Positions 46,893 to 55,395 of a DNA stretch of 64,000 bases are shown here, in pieces. Made by a program: the position numbers and the translations under genes. Origin of the DNA: Streptomonospora alba (GTDB taxonomy: Bacteria > Actinomycetota > Actinomycetes > Streptosporangiales > Streptosporangiaceae); the NCBI RefSeq assembly GCF_000826685.1, contig NZ_JROO01000010.1, forward strand, positions 62,001 through 126,000. The letters run 5' to 3'. Every line of letters begins with the position of its first letter. Positions within the stretch are counted from its first letter, which is position 1. The notes beneath the pieces were generated by a model. That model saw only the letters and a program-made list of their open reading frames with translations, searched no databases and was not told the origin of the DNA.

Positions 46893-47012
46893 TCAGTCGA
46901 AGGGGTTCTCGACGAGAGCGTTGGAGTGCGAGGCCGACAGGTGCGCCAGCTGCTCGGTCTCCTCGATCTCGGCGACGATCTCCTCGTTCACGGCGAGCTC
47001 CTGGTTGTCCAT
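46893..47012 (-). CDS. TOMM precursor peptide (39 aa)
   Basis: Frame ATG 47012 to TGA 46893, preceded by GAGGAGAAGGGAG. The product has a very acidic leader (MDNQELAVNEEIVAEIEETE) and a C-terminal core with Ser26, Ser28 and Ser30 alternating with Ala, His and Asn (LSASHSNA), then LVENPFD. There is no Cys, and the only Thr (Thr19) lies in the leader, so cyclisation would give oxazol(in)es. Alternating heterocyclisable residues, size, position as first gene and the dedicated leader-binding/YcaO/SagB set all mark it as the RiPP substrate. It was too short to be caught by a usual gene-length cut-off. His24/His29 and azole nitrogens could ligate metal. Confidence 0.85.
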   Translation of the reverse strand: MDNQELAVNEEIVAEIEETEQLAHLSASHSNALVENPFD

Positions 47013-47084
47013 CGGGGGACTCCCTTCTCCTCAGATGACCGCGTAGACGCGGGTTCGCGGGGGAGCGAACGCCGCAAACCGTAC

Positions 47085-47113
47085 TTGATAACGGTTTTCA
47101 TTTCCAGTACTTT
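47085..47113 (+). promoter_or_regulatory. SigA-type promoter of the rightward operon, leaderless start
   Basis: -35 TTGATA (47085-47090), 17-bp spacer, -10 TACTTT (47108-47113). Six bases further lies the GTG at 47120, so the transcript should start on or next to the first codon. In agreement, no Shine-Dalgarno sequence precedes this GTG. Confidence 0.7.
47086..47100. promoter_or_regulatory. Zur-box-like operator
   Basis: TGATAAC-G-GTTTTCA is a 7-1-7 inverted repeat with one mismatch and agrees with the actinobacterial Zur consensus I recall (TGAAAATGATTTTCA) at 12 of 15 positions. It covers the -35 and spacer of the rightward promoter and lies 74 bp before the precursor start on the other strand, so one site could repress both operons when zinc is plentiful. 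Confidence 0.65.
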
Positions 47114-47119
47114 TTTCGT

Positions 47120-48334
47120 GTGCCTGATGAACAGCTCGTCATCGCCGACTATCGCGCCGCACGCACCTACGCGGTCGTCGACGGCTCCCTGCGCGAACTC
47201 GGCGGCGGCGTCCTCGCCGAGCACGCGGGGTTCCTGACGCTGCCGCATCGCGACGGCTCCCACGCGCGGTGGGCGTTCGCCGACGACCGTGCGGGCTGCC
47301 TGGTGGTGGCGGGGCCGGACGGCGAGCGCCGCCATCCGATCGCCATACCGGCCGAACACCTCGCCTGCGACTCCGCCGGCCGCTACGTCGCCGTCACGAC
47401 CGGCGCCGGGGCCAACACCGCGCCGTGGAGCGACGTGGTGACACTCGTCGACCTGGAGGCGCAGGCGCCCCGCCGGTTCCGGGTGCGGACCGGCGAGCCC
47501 GGCGTGATGATCACCCCTGACCAGCGCAGCGGCGACCCCGTCCTCGTGCTCCGCCACCGCGAACCCGGGGCGATCGAGGCGCTCGCGCTCGCCCGCGCCG
47601 CGGCGGTCGGCCCGCACGTTCCCGAACTCCGCGGCGACCTCACCGGAGACGTCGCCGAGGACGGGCACGGCGACGTCGTCGACCAGCGCACCGGTGTCGT
47701 CGCGACCGCGACACGGCGCGGTCTCGAACGCTTCGTCGTCGAGGACGGCATGCCGCGCCCGGTGGGCATCGTTCCGTGGCCGGTCGACGGGCGCGCGTAC
47801 TACCTGCGGTTCGACCCGGCCACCGGATGCGCCCTCGGTGTCGTCCGCGGCGGCCCGGGGGAGCCGGAGGCGTGGACCTCGTGGACCAACGCCCTGGTGG
47901 AGGTCGAGCTGGCCTCCGGGCGGACCCGCCACGCGGAGCTGCCTCCCGGACTCGCGTTCCGCTTCGCGGCCGGGGGCGGGCGGGCCGCGGTGGCGACCGT
48001 GCACCCCGACGGAGACCGGCTGAGCCTCCTCGACCGGGGCGGCCCGCAGCTGCGGACGGTGTGGCGGACCGCGCTCCCGGCGATGTCGAATCCGCCCGCA
48101 CCGGGCCGGCTGCCCTGGGAACCGGTCGGCGACGCACCCGCCCAGCGGCGCGCCGTGGCCGTCGACCCGGCGGGGACGGACGTCGCCGTAACCGCAGGCG
48201 GGGACGGCGTGGTCCACATCGTCCGGGAGGACGCGACCGAGACCATCGCACTCCCGAGTCCGCTCGACGAAGGCGGCCACCTGCTCTGGTGGCCCCCGTC
48301 GCCCGGCGCCGGCACCGATCCCATCGGGCGCTGA
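47120..48334 (+). CDS. Beta-propeller-like protein of unknown function, TOMM/metallophore operon
   Basis: A 404-residue protein with repeated short strand-turn-strand patterns (VADDRAGCLVVAGPDGERR; DSAGRYVAVTTGAGAN; HGDVVDQRTGVVATATRR; DPAGTDVAVTAGGDGVVHIV), suggesting a 6-7-bladed propeller. There is no signal peptide or membrane segment and no hydrolase domain. It is the first gene of the operon, overlaps the protease gene by one base (TGATG) and could be a companion to it, a binding platform for the peptide or a lid-like partner. GTG 47120 is supported by the promoter position. I do not recognise a named family. Confidence 0.75.
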   Translation: MPDEQLVIADYRAARTYAVVDGSLRELGGGVLAEHAGFLTLPHRDGSHARWAFADDRAGCLVVAGPDGERRHPIAIPAEHLACDSAGRYVAVTTGAGANTAPWSDVVTLVDLEAQAPRRFRVRTGEPGVMITPDQRSGDPVLVLRHREPGAIEALALARAAAVGPHVPELRGDLTGDVAEDGHGDVVDQRTGVVATATRRGLERFVVEDGMPRPVGIVPWPVDGRAYYLRFDPATGCALGVVRGGPGEPEAWTSWTNALVEVELASGRTRHAELPPGLAFRFAAGGGRAAVATVHPDGDRLSLLDRGGPQLRTVWRTALPAMSNPPAPGRLPWEPVGDAPAQRRAVAVDPAGTDVAVTAGGDGVVHIVREDATETIALPSPLDEGGHLLWWPPSPGAGTDPIGR

Positions 48335-50124
48335 TGACCGGCGGCCCGCCCTATCAGACCTCACCGGCCCTGGACGCTGCGCTCGCACGGTGGGAGCGGC
48401 ATGCGCGGCCCGGGCTCCCCAACGCCGGGTACAGCCTCAGTCGGCTCGCCGGACGCACCCGGTACGGGATCTACCGCTTCCCCGACCAGACCCCGGTCCT
48501 CGAACCCGACGAGCACATCCTGAGGATGGCCCCTTCCCCGGACGGAGCTCGCATCGCCGTTCAGCTCGCCGAGGCCGCCGACGAGGACGCCGTCCTAGGG
48601 CTCCTCGACACCGCCACCGGCGAGCTGCGCCGCTATCCCGACATCCGCTGCCGCTACGACGAGGTGCTCTGGCAGGCGGACTCCTCGCGCCTGGAGGTCG
48701 CCGCCTCCGGCTCGGGGCGGCTCCTCGACCTCGATCCGGTGAGCGGAGAACGCCGGGAATCCGGCCTCCCCCCGGGGACCCGCGTGCGGCTCTTCCGCGG
48801 CGGACGACGAGGAACCGCCGCACAGAGCCGGCCCGGTCGGCCCACCGAACTCATCGACCGCGCCACGCTGCGCACACTCGGGACCTTCCCCGGCATCGTG
48901 CGCGTCCTGCCGTGCGGCGATGCGGTCCTCGTCCAAGACGGCACAGGCCTGCAGACCCTCCACGTGGACAGCGCAACCGTGCGCTGGCGCTGGGCGGACC
49001 CCGATATCCGCATCACGTCGCTCGCCGCGCACGGCGACGACGTGCTGGTCGCCGGCGTGCGCGAGGGCCGCAGCGTCCTCCTCCGGCTGGTCGAAGGCCG
49101 AGTGGTCGAGCACCGACCGGTCCGCTGCGGCGGCGGACCGGCGGTCGCGAGCGGCGTGGCCTACGAGGCGGGAGCGTTCCACGCCCTGGTGGAGGGACCG
49201 ACCCTGCCTCCGCGGCTGGTCGCCGCCGAGGAGCTCCTCACCGGCCGCGCAGCCGCGCCACGGCGCACGGACCCGGCGCGAACGGCCCGCTTCACCGTCC
49301 CCGCCGACGACGGCGCGGAGGTCACCGTCGTCCTCACCTCGCCGAAGGACGCCGAGGGCCCGGCACCGCTCATCCTCACCTGCTACGGCGGCTTCGGCGT
49401 ACCGAGCCTGCCGGAGTTCGAACCGACCGTGCCCGCCTGGATCGAACACGGCGGTCGCTACGCGATCGCGCAGATCCGCGGGGGAGGAGAACACGGGACC
49501 GCCTGGCGCCGGGCGGGCCGCGGACCCAACAAGCGGCGCGGCGTCGCCGACCTCGCCGCCGCCGCGCGCGGCCTCGTCGACGCCGGTCTCACCCGCGCCG
49601 ACCTGCTCGTCCTCGCGGGCGCCTCACACGGGGGAGTGATCGTCACCGCCTGTGCCCTGGCCGAGCCCGGGCTGTGCGCGGGCGTCGTCAGTACCGCGGC
49701 CCCGCTCGACCTGCTCAACCTCGACGCGCATCCCTTGGGCCGCAGGTGGATCGGCGAGTTCGGCGATCCCGGCACCGCCGAGGGGCGTGCCCGGCTCGAA
49801 GCGGTCTCGCCTCTGAGCCGAGCGGAGAACCTCGCCCCCGGCATCGGACCGCCCGCGTTCCTCGGCATCGCCCTCGACGAGGACTCCCGGGTCGCCGCCG
49901 ACGACACCGACCGACTGGTCACCGCGCTCCGCCGCATAGGCGGCACCGCCGACCTGTGGCGGGCACCCCGCACCGGCCACGGCGGCAACCACCTGGACAG
50001 CCTGCACCGATTAGGAGCGACCGTCCTCGGCTTCGCCGAACAGGCCACCGGATCAGCAGCCCCCCGCCCCACGCCCGCAGCGCCCCCCGGAACCCGCTGC
50101 CCGGACGAGACGAAGCGAGCATGA
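48334..50124 (+). CDS. Prolyl-oligopeptidase-family serine protease
   Basis: A 596-residue S9 protease: an N-terminal beta-propeller (about 60-370) and a C-terminal alpha/beta hydrolase domain with LILTCYGGFGVPSLPEFEPT, IAQIRGGGEHG, nucleophile Ser in LAGASHGGVIV, catalytic Asp in ALDEDSRV and His in TGHGGNH. No signal peptide is seen, so it works inside the cell. Within this operon it is a candidate for trimming the imported or newly made peptide, for instance next to Pro37 in the precursor tail or to free metal from an imported metallophore. Starts by one-base overlap with the upstream gene and overlaps the permease gene by ATGA. Confidence 0.88.
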   Translation: MTGGPPYQTSPALDAALARWERHARPGLPNAGYSLSRLAGRTRYGIYRFPDQTPVLEPDEHILRMAPSPDGARIAVQLAEAADEDAVLGLLDTATGELRRYPDIRCRYDEVLWQADSSRLEVAASGSGRLLDLDPVSGERRESGLPPGTRVRLFRGGRRGTAAQSRPGRPTELIDRATLRTLGTFPGIVRVLPCGDAVLVQDGTGLQTLHVDSATVRWRWADPDIRITSLAAHGDDVLVAGVREGRSVLLRLVEGRVVEHRPVRCGGGPAVASGVAYEAGAFHALVEGPTLPPRLVAAEELLTGRAAAPRRTDPARTARFTVPADDGAEVTVVLTSPKDAEGPAPLILTCYGGFGVPSLPEFEPTVPAWIEHGGRYAIAQIRGGGEHGTAWRRAGRGPNKRRGVADLAAAARGLVDAGLTRADLLVLAGASHGGVIVTACALAEPGLCAGVVSTAAPLDLLNLDAHPLGRRWIGEFGDPGTAEGRARLEAVSPLSRAENLAPGIGPPAFLGIALDEDSRVAADDTDRLVTALRRIGGTADLWRAPRTGHGGNHLDSLHRLGATVLGFAEQATGSAAPRPTPAAPPGTRCPDETKRA

Positions 50125-51283
50125 CGACACACGACGAGAAAACCCCCGCCCCTCCGAACGGGCGCCCGGCCACGGCGACCCGGACACCCCCGAGACCGGT
50201 TCCGGCGCCGGAGAACGCCCCCAGGACTCCGCGCCGGCGCGCAGGAGCGCTCGCGGCCCGCGTGCTCGTGCCGGTACTCGCGGCCGCGCTGCTGATCGTC
50301 CTGCTGCTCTCCGCGAGCACCGGAACCATCCCGGTGCCCATGGCCGACGCTCTGCGGATCGTTCTCGGCCACCTCCTACCGGGAATGCCGTGGATGTCGG
50401 ACGGTTCCCTGACCACGGTGCAGGACAACGCGGTCTGGCAGTTCCGGCTGCCGCGCGCCCTGCTCGCCGCGATGGCAGGCGCCGGCCTCGCCCTCGCGGG
50501 CGCGCTGATGCAAGCGGTGGTCCACAACTCCCTCGCGGAGCCCTACATCCTCGGCGTCTCGGCCGGTGCGGGGGTCGGCGCGGTGTCCTTCATCGTGCTC
50601 GGCATCGGAGCGAGCTCCCTGGGCATCGGGGCCGCCGCGTTCCTCGGTGCGCTGACGGCCACGGCCGCCGTCTACCTCCTCGCCCGCAAGAACGGGCACA
50701 TCGCTCCGCAGCGGCTCATCCTGGCCGGTGTCGCCCTCGGAGCGCTGTTCAGCGCCGTGACCAGCTACCTCACCATCACCACGGACGCGCAGAACGTCTT
50801 CAGCATCATGTTCTTCCTGCTCGGATCCGTCTCCGCCGCCACAACCGGGCATCTGGCCCTGCCCGCCGCCGCGCTGCTGGCGGCCGGAATCTTCACGGCG
50901 TTCAACGCCCGGGCACTCAACGCGCTTCTCGTCGGCGACGACGCGGCCGCGACCCTCGGAATCAACGTCAACCGGCTGCGCAGCAGCATCCTGGTGACCG
51001 CCGCCCTGCTGACCGGATCCGTCGTGGCGGTCTCCGGCGGCATCGGCTTCGTCGGGCTGATCGTCCCGCACATCGCGCGGATCGTCGTCGGGGCGGACCA
51101 CCGCAGAATGCTGCCGGTAGCGGTCCTCGGCGGCGCCGTGTTCCTCGCCGCGTCCGACCTTCTGGCGCGGACTCTCGCGGCCCCGACGGAGATCCCGCTC
51201 GGCGTTCTGACCGCACTGGTCGGGGCACCGTTCTTCCTTTGGCTGCTGCGGCGCGACCGCTCCGACAGCGTGGGGGTCGGCCG

Positions 51284-51287
<4 letters not shown>
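50121..51287 (+). CDS. FecCD-type metallophore ABC permease
   Basis: A 388-residue permease with about ten membrane helices after a cytoplasmic Pro-rich N-terminus. Family hallmarks are FRLPRALLAAMAGAGLALAG, AEPYILGVSAGAGVGA, GDDAAATLGINVNRLR and GGIGFVGLIVPHIARIVVG. Proteins of this family carry siderophores, cobalamin or other metal chelates inward. Starts by ATGA overlap. Only one permease gene is present, so it should act as a homodimer. Confidence 0.93.
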
Positions 51288-52107
<820 letters not shown>

Positions 52108-52111
<4 letters not shown>

Positions 52112-53151
52112 ACCGCCGTCCCGCCCGAACGCGTCCGCGCGCCACGACGCGTACCCGCACGCTCCCCTCCACTCTCGCCGCGCTGAGCGCGATCCCCCTC
52201 GCCTTGACAGCTTGTGGAACCGGTGTCACCTCCGATCCCTCGAACCCCCAGGGGCCGGAGGAGACCGTGGAAGTCACGAACTGCGGACGGAAGCTCACCT
52301 TCGACACCACTCCGGAGAACGTCGTGGGAATGATGCCGTCCCAGACCGAGATGCTCATCCGACTCGGTCTCCAGGACTCCCTCGCCGGCCAGGCACAGAC
52401 CGATGTCTCAACACTGCCCGAGGACATCGCTGAAAAGGCCGCGGACGTCCCCGTCCTCAGCACGGACGCACCGCCGGCGCGCGAAGACCTCCTCGCCACC
52501 GCCCCCGACCTCGTGGTTTCGCCGACGGAGTACGAGTTCACCGCGGAGCAGGGCTTCGCGAGCATCGACCAGCTCAAGGAGAACGGCGCCCAGGCCTATG
52601 TGGCGACCGGCGGCTGCGCCGACCGCCGCAACACCGCGGAGGTCACCGACGTCCTGACCGACATCACCGGCCTCGGCGCGATCATGCGCGTCCCGGAGGA
52701 GGCCGAGGAGCTGTCGGCAGAGGCCGAGGACCGGCTGTCGGCCGTCGACGATGCGATCGAGGGCTCGCAGCGCCCGAGCGTCGCCCAGGTCTATGTCGAG
52801 GGCGAGTCGCTCTCGGCGATCGGCGCCGGCGTGGAAGCGGACATCATCAAGCGGGCCGGCGGCGACAACGTCTTCGACCCGGAGGCACCCGAGTTCGCGG
52901 AGTTCTTCGCGGCCGAGATCAACCCCGAAGAGATCATCAGCCGCAACCCCGAGGCGATCGTCTTCGGTGTCTCGGGACCGGCCCAGGAGGAGGAGACCCG
53001 GGAATACCTCCACAGCACCTTCCCCGACGTCGCCGCCGTCGAGAACGATGTGCTCATCGCCGTATCCCAGGCCGACCTGCACCCCGGCACCCTCGGCAAC
53101 ATCGACGCCGTCGAGACCATCGCCGAGGAACTCCACCCCGGCGCGTTCTGA
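52108..53151 (+). CDS. FecB/FepB-type metallophore-binding lipoprotein
   Basis: A 347-residue periplasmic-binding-protein class III lipoprotein. A basic n-region and hydrophobic core end in the lipobox LALTACGTG. Binding-fold segments VVGMMPSQTEMLIRLGLQDS, LVVSPTEYEFTAEQGFASID and PEAIVFGVSGPAQEEE are typical of siderophore/cobalamin binders rather than of ZnuA-type bare-metal binders, and there is no His-rich loop. It should capture a metal chelate outside the cell; by context this may be the TOMM product. AGGAAGG precedes the ATG. Confidence 0.92.
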
Positions 53152-53259
53152 CCTCAGAGCCCCCGGAGCGTCTGCCCGTTATCGCTTCCGCAAGCAGGAT
53201 TCGAGCAGGCCGGCCATGGGCGTCCATGGCAGGCCTGCTGGCAGAACCGCCGCCCACCG

Positions 53260-53470
53260 GCCATCAACGCGACTGTCCCTCGCCGAGATCACCCGCTCCC
53301 TCCTCAGACGAAAATCTCTCAGCACTCGCGAAGTCGAGATGCACCTCATTCAAGAGTGCCTTGGGATCGAGCACTGGAATAGCGAGCCTCGCCCGTTCGT
53401 CGGGCGCAAGTCCGCCGAAGAGGTCCTCGCCTCCCTCGCCCGATACTGGAACGGACTTCAGGCTCAGGAC
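53260..53470 (+). pseudogene. IS630-family transposase C-terminal remnant
   Basis: An open frame contains REVEMHLIQECLGIEHWNSE then PRPFVGRKSAEEVLASLARY and WNGLQAQDT, the conserved C-terminal end of IS630-type transposases (usually PFVWTKTADEIL-SLARY). The DDE catalytic part is missing. It begins about 110 bp after the metallophore importer and overlaps the end of the next leftward gene, marking the right border of the TOMM region. Confidence 0.7.
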
Positions 53471-53724
53471 ACGAGGGTGGACCGGGTGGCGTGGCGCGCG
53501 GCGAGGAGTCCGCCAATGCCGGGAATAAGCGCGAGGAGCCAGACACGGTGGCGCCCGTTCACCAGAATCGCGGCGATGACGGTTGTAGCGTAGGCGAGGC
53601 CGTGGAGCGGGCCGAGGACGCTGGAAACGGCTGGTAGATGGTATGTGGCCATATTCAGCAGCATCACGAGCAGCGTCGCTGGTTCGATAACGCCGGCGAG
53701 GCGGAGTGTGCCGCGCGGGTTCAC
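53464..53724 (-). CDS. DUF3817-like small membrane protein
   Basis: An 86-residue protein with three hydrophobic helices (GVIEPATLLVMLLNMATYHL; GLAYATTVIAAIL; WLLALIPGIGGLLAA) and the LGPLHGLAYATTVIAA motif of DUF3817. GTG 53724 overlaps the stop of the DUF2269 gene (GTGA). Function unknown; the gene ends against the IS630 remnant, but its length appears complete. Confidence 0.75.
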   Translation of the reverse strand: MNPRGTLRLAGVIEPATLLVMLLNMATYHLPAVSSVLGPLHGLAYATTVIAAILVNGRHRVWLLALIPGIGGLLAARHATRSTLVS

Positions 53725-54218
53725 TGCCCGACTCCCGTGGTCGATCCGGGGCGGTAGATCATAAGAACGACCACGACCGCCCACAGGACATTGAAGACGC
53801 CGGTGTGCATCGCCAGGCGCCGACCGATGCGGTCGGGGGCTTCCTCCACAGGCCTGACGGCCTCCGGCGTCACGGCGGGTTCGAGCACCGTGAGCGTGTG
53901 GCCCTGGGCGGGGAGGATGAGGGCGATGAGGACGACCGCCGCAGCGGCCGTCAAGATCATCGAAACGATGAGCCACGCGTCACCGAGCACTCCGAGACTG
54001 GCACCGGTGGCCAGGCCGAAAACCGGAACGAGGATTCCTACGACGGCGTAGACGCGGGTGATGCGGTGCAGGACCCGAACCACGGCGGTCTTCGCGGGGG
54101 CATCCGGCGACTGATGGGCAGCACGGGCTGCCGGGGGGAACATGCTGGCCGCGACGGCGATCGGGCCGATGGTCAGGATCGCGGCGAGGACGTGGATGGA
54201 CAGGAGCAAGGCGGTCAT
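53721..54218 (-). CDS. DUF2269-like membrane protein
   Basis: A 165-residue integral membrane protein with four helices (LLLSIHVLAAILTIGPIAVA; YAVVGILVPVFGLATGASLG; LIVSMILTAAAAVVLIALIL; FNVLWAVVVVLMIY). The N-terminal HVLAAILTIGPIAVAASMF resembles the heme/metal-ligand-like start of DUF2269. It overlaps genes on both sides by ATGA/GTGA within a four-gene leftward operon. Confidence 0.75.
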   Translation of the reverse strand: MTALLLSIHVLAAILTIGPIAVAASMFPPAARAAHQSPDAPAKTAVVRVLHRITRVYAVVGILVPVFGLATGASLGVLGDAWLIVSMILTAAAAVVLIALILPAQGHTLTVLEPAVTPEAVRPVEEAPDRIGRRLAMHTGVFNVLWAVVVVLMIYRPGSTTGVGQ

Positions 54219-54568
54219 GCGCCGGTCCGTTCACCCGTGACGGCCGTGCGGGGCAGCCGCCCGGCGCGGGAGTGCCCGGTCAGGTGGTCGCCGACCACGG
54301 TGACGTCGTAGGCGAGATTCAAGCGGAGCGGTTTGGTGATGCTCTGCTGCCAGATGACGCGTTCCCCGCCGGTGACGGGTTCGCGGACGATGTCGTGCAG
54401 CGGCACCTGTTCGCCCGCACCGGCCGCGATGCCGGTGAGCCCGTCGCCGGTGTCGGTGAAGCGGTAGTGGGCGTCGATGGTGCCGATGGGCGTCTTCATG
54501 CGCAGGTGCCAGGTTCCGGTGATGCCGCTCATGGCGCTCGATGCCTCCCGTTCGTCGTGGTGGGTCAT
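54215..54568 (-). CDS. Small hypothetical protein (lipocalin-like short beta protein)
   Basis: A 117-residue protein from the ATG overlapping the DJ-1 stop (ATGA); an internal ATG at 54532 with GGGAGG upstream would give 105 residues. It is beta-rich: GTWHLRMKTPIGTIDAHYRF, DTGDGLTGIAAGAGEQVPLH and LRLNLAYDVTVVGDHLTGHS suggest a small barrel. No named family comes to mind. Cotranscribed with the DJ-1 and DUF2269 genes. Confidence 0.72.
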   Translation of the reverse strand: MTHHDEREASSAMSGITGTWHLRMKTPIGTIDAHYRFTDTGDGLTGIAAGAGEQVPLHDIVREPVTGGERVIWQQSITKPLRLNLAYDVTVVGDHLTGHSRAGRLPRTAVTGERTGA

Positions 54569-55224
54569 GCGGCCGGAACGCGCCCGGTGTTCTTCCAGAC
54601 GGTGCCGCGGCGTTCGTACTCGAACAGCTGCTCCACGGCATGGGCGATCTGCGGTCCGAAGTCGCGTTCGAGGAGGTAGAGCCCCAGGTCGAGTCCCGAG
54701 GTAACACCGCCCGCGGAGACGAGGTCGCCATCGTCGACCACGCGCGCCCGCACCGCGGTGACGCCGGTCGCCTCGAGCATGTCGATGCCGAGTACGTGGG
54801 TGGTCGCCGTGCGCCCTTCCACCAGGCCGGCCATCGCCAAGGCGAGGGCTCCACCGCAGACGGTCGCCACCGTGACGCCGGGCTCCTGGAGAGCACGGGT
54901 GAGCTGGAGCGCGGCATCGCCGGCCGCGAACCGGGAAAGCAGGACCGGAACCGTGTCGACTCCGGCGTCCGGGTCGCCGTCGACAGGCCCGGACGCGCCC
55001 GGGATCACGACATATCCCGGGGCCGAGGGGTCCACGTACCCGGTCGCGGTCAGCGACAGCCCTGAGGTACCAGACGGCACCGTGCGCGGGCCTTCCGCGC
55101 TGACGAGCTCGAGGTCGAGACCTCCGCCGGACGCGTCACGTCCGGCGGAGAACACCTCGAATGGGGCGACGACGTCGAGCGGGTCGAAGCCGTCGAAGAG
55201 CACGAATCGTGCACGCGCTTGCAT
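54565..55224 (-). CDS. DJ-1/PfpI family protein
   Basis: A 219-residue class I glutamine-amidotransferase-like protein: RFVLFDGFDPLDVVAPFEVF at the N-terminus, YVVIPGASG and the nucleophile elbow VATVCGGALALAMAGLVEGR with its Cys, then TTHVLGIDML. These resemble isonitrile hydratase/ThiJ-like proteins, but substrate is unknown. It is the first gene of a leftward operon and divergent from a GlxA-type regulator. Confidence 0.9.
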   Translation of the reverse strand: MQARARFVLFDGFDPLDVVAPFEVFSAGRDASGGGLDLELVSAEGPRTVPSGTSGLSLTATGYVDPSAPGYVVIPGASGPVDGDPDAGVDTVPVLLSRFAAGDAALQLTRALQEPGVTVATVCGGALALAMAGLVEGRTATTHVLGIDMLEATGVTAVRARVVDDGDLVSAGGVTSGLDLGLYLLERDFGPQIAHAVEQLFEYERRGTVWKNTGRVPAA

Positions 55225-55309
55225 GGCCGGTCCCTTCTGCCGGGGGTTGCTTCCTTCCATCCATGCTGCTGATGGTCGGCCCGTGCGCCCAGTGGCGTTC
55301 AGGCCACTT

Positions 55310-55375
55310 TCCTCCTGAATCCGGCCACACTCGCCGAACGGCGCGACCGCGACGCGCATAGTGGGTTCAGGAGGA
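55310..55375. promoter_or_regulatory. Paired inverted half-sites between DJ-1 and GlxA-type genes
   Basis: TCCTCCTGAATCC (55310-55322) and GGGTTCAGGAGGA (55363-55375) are reverse complements except for one base, facing each other across 40 bp in the divergent promoter region. They fit distal half-sites for the AraC-type activator encoded to the right. Confidence 0.5.
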
Positions 55376-55395
55376 TTGGGCGCTAGGATCGAGCG

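Noticed and set aside
42299-47012. Thiopeptide, lanthipeptide or bottromycin-type pathway
   Set aside because: No LanB/LanC, pyridine synthase, or bottromycin-type methyltransferases are present, and the core has no Cys.
47086-47100. IdeR/DtxR iron box or Nur box instead of Zur
   Set aside because: The palindrome lacks the TTAGGTTAG-type half-site of IdeR and the TTGC-N-A half-sites of Nur; TGAWAA-N3-TTTTCA symmetry is closest to Zur.
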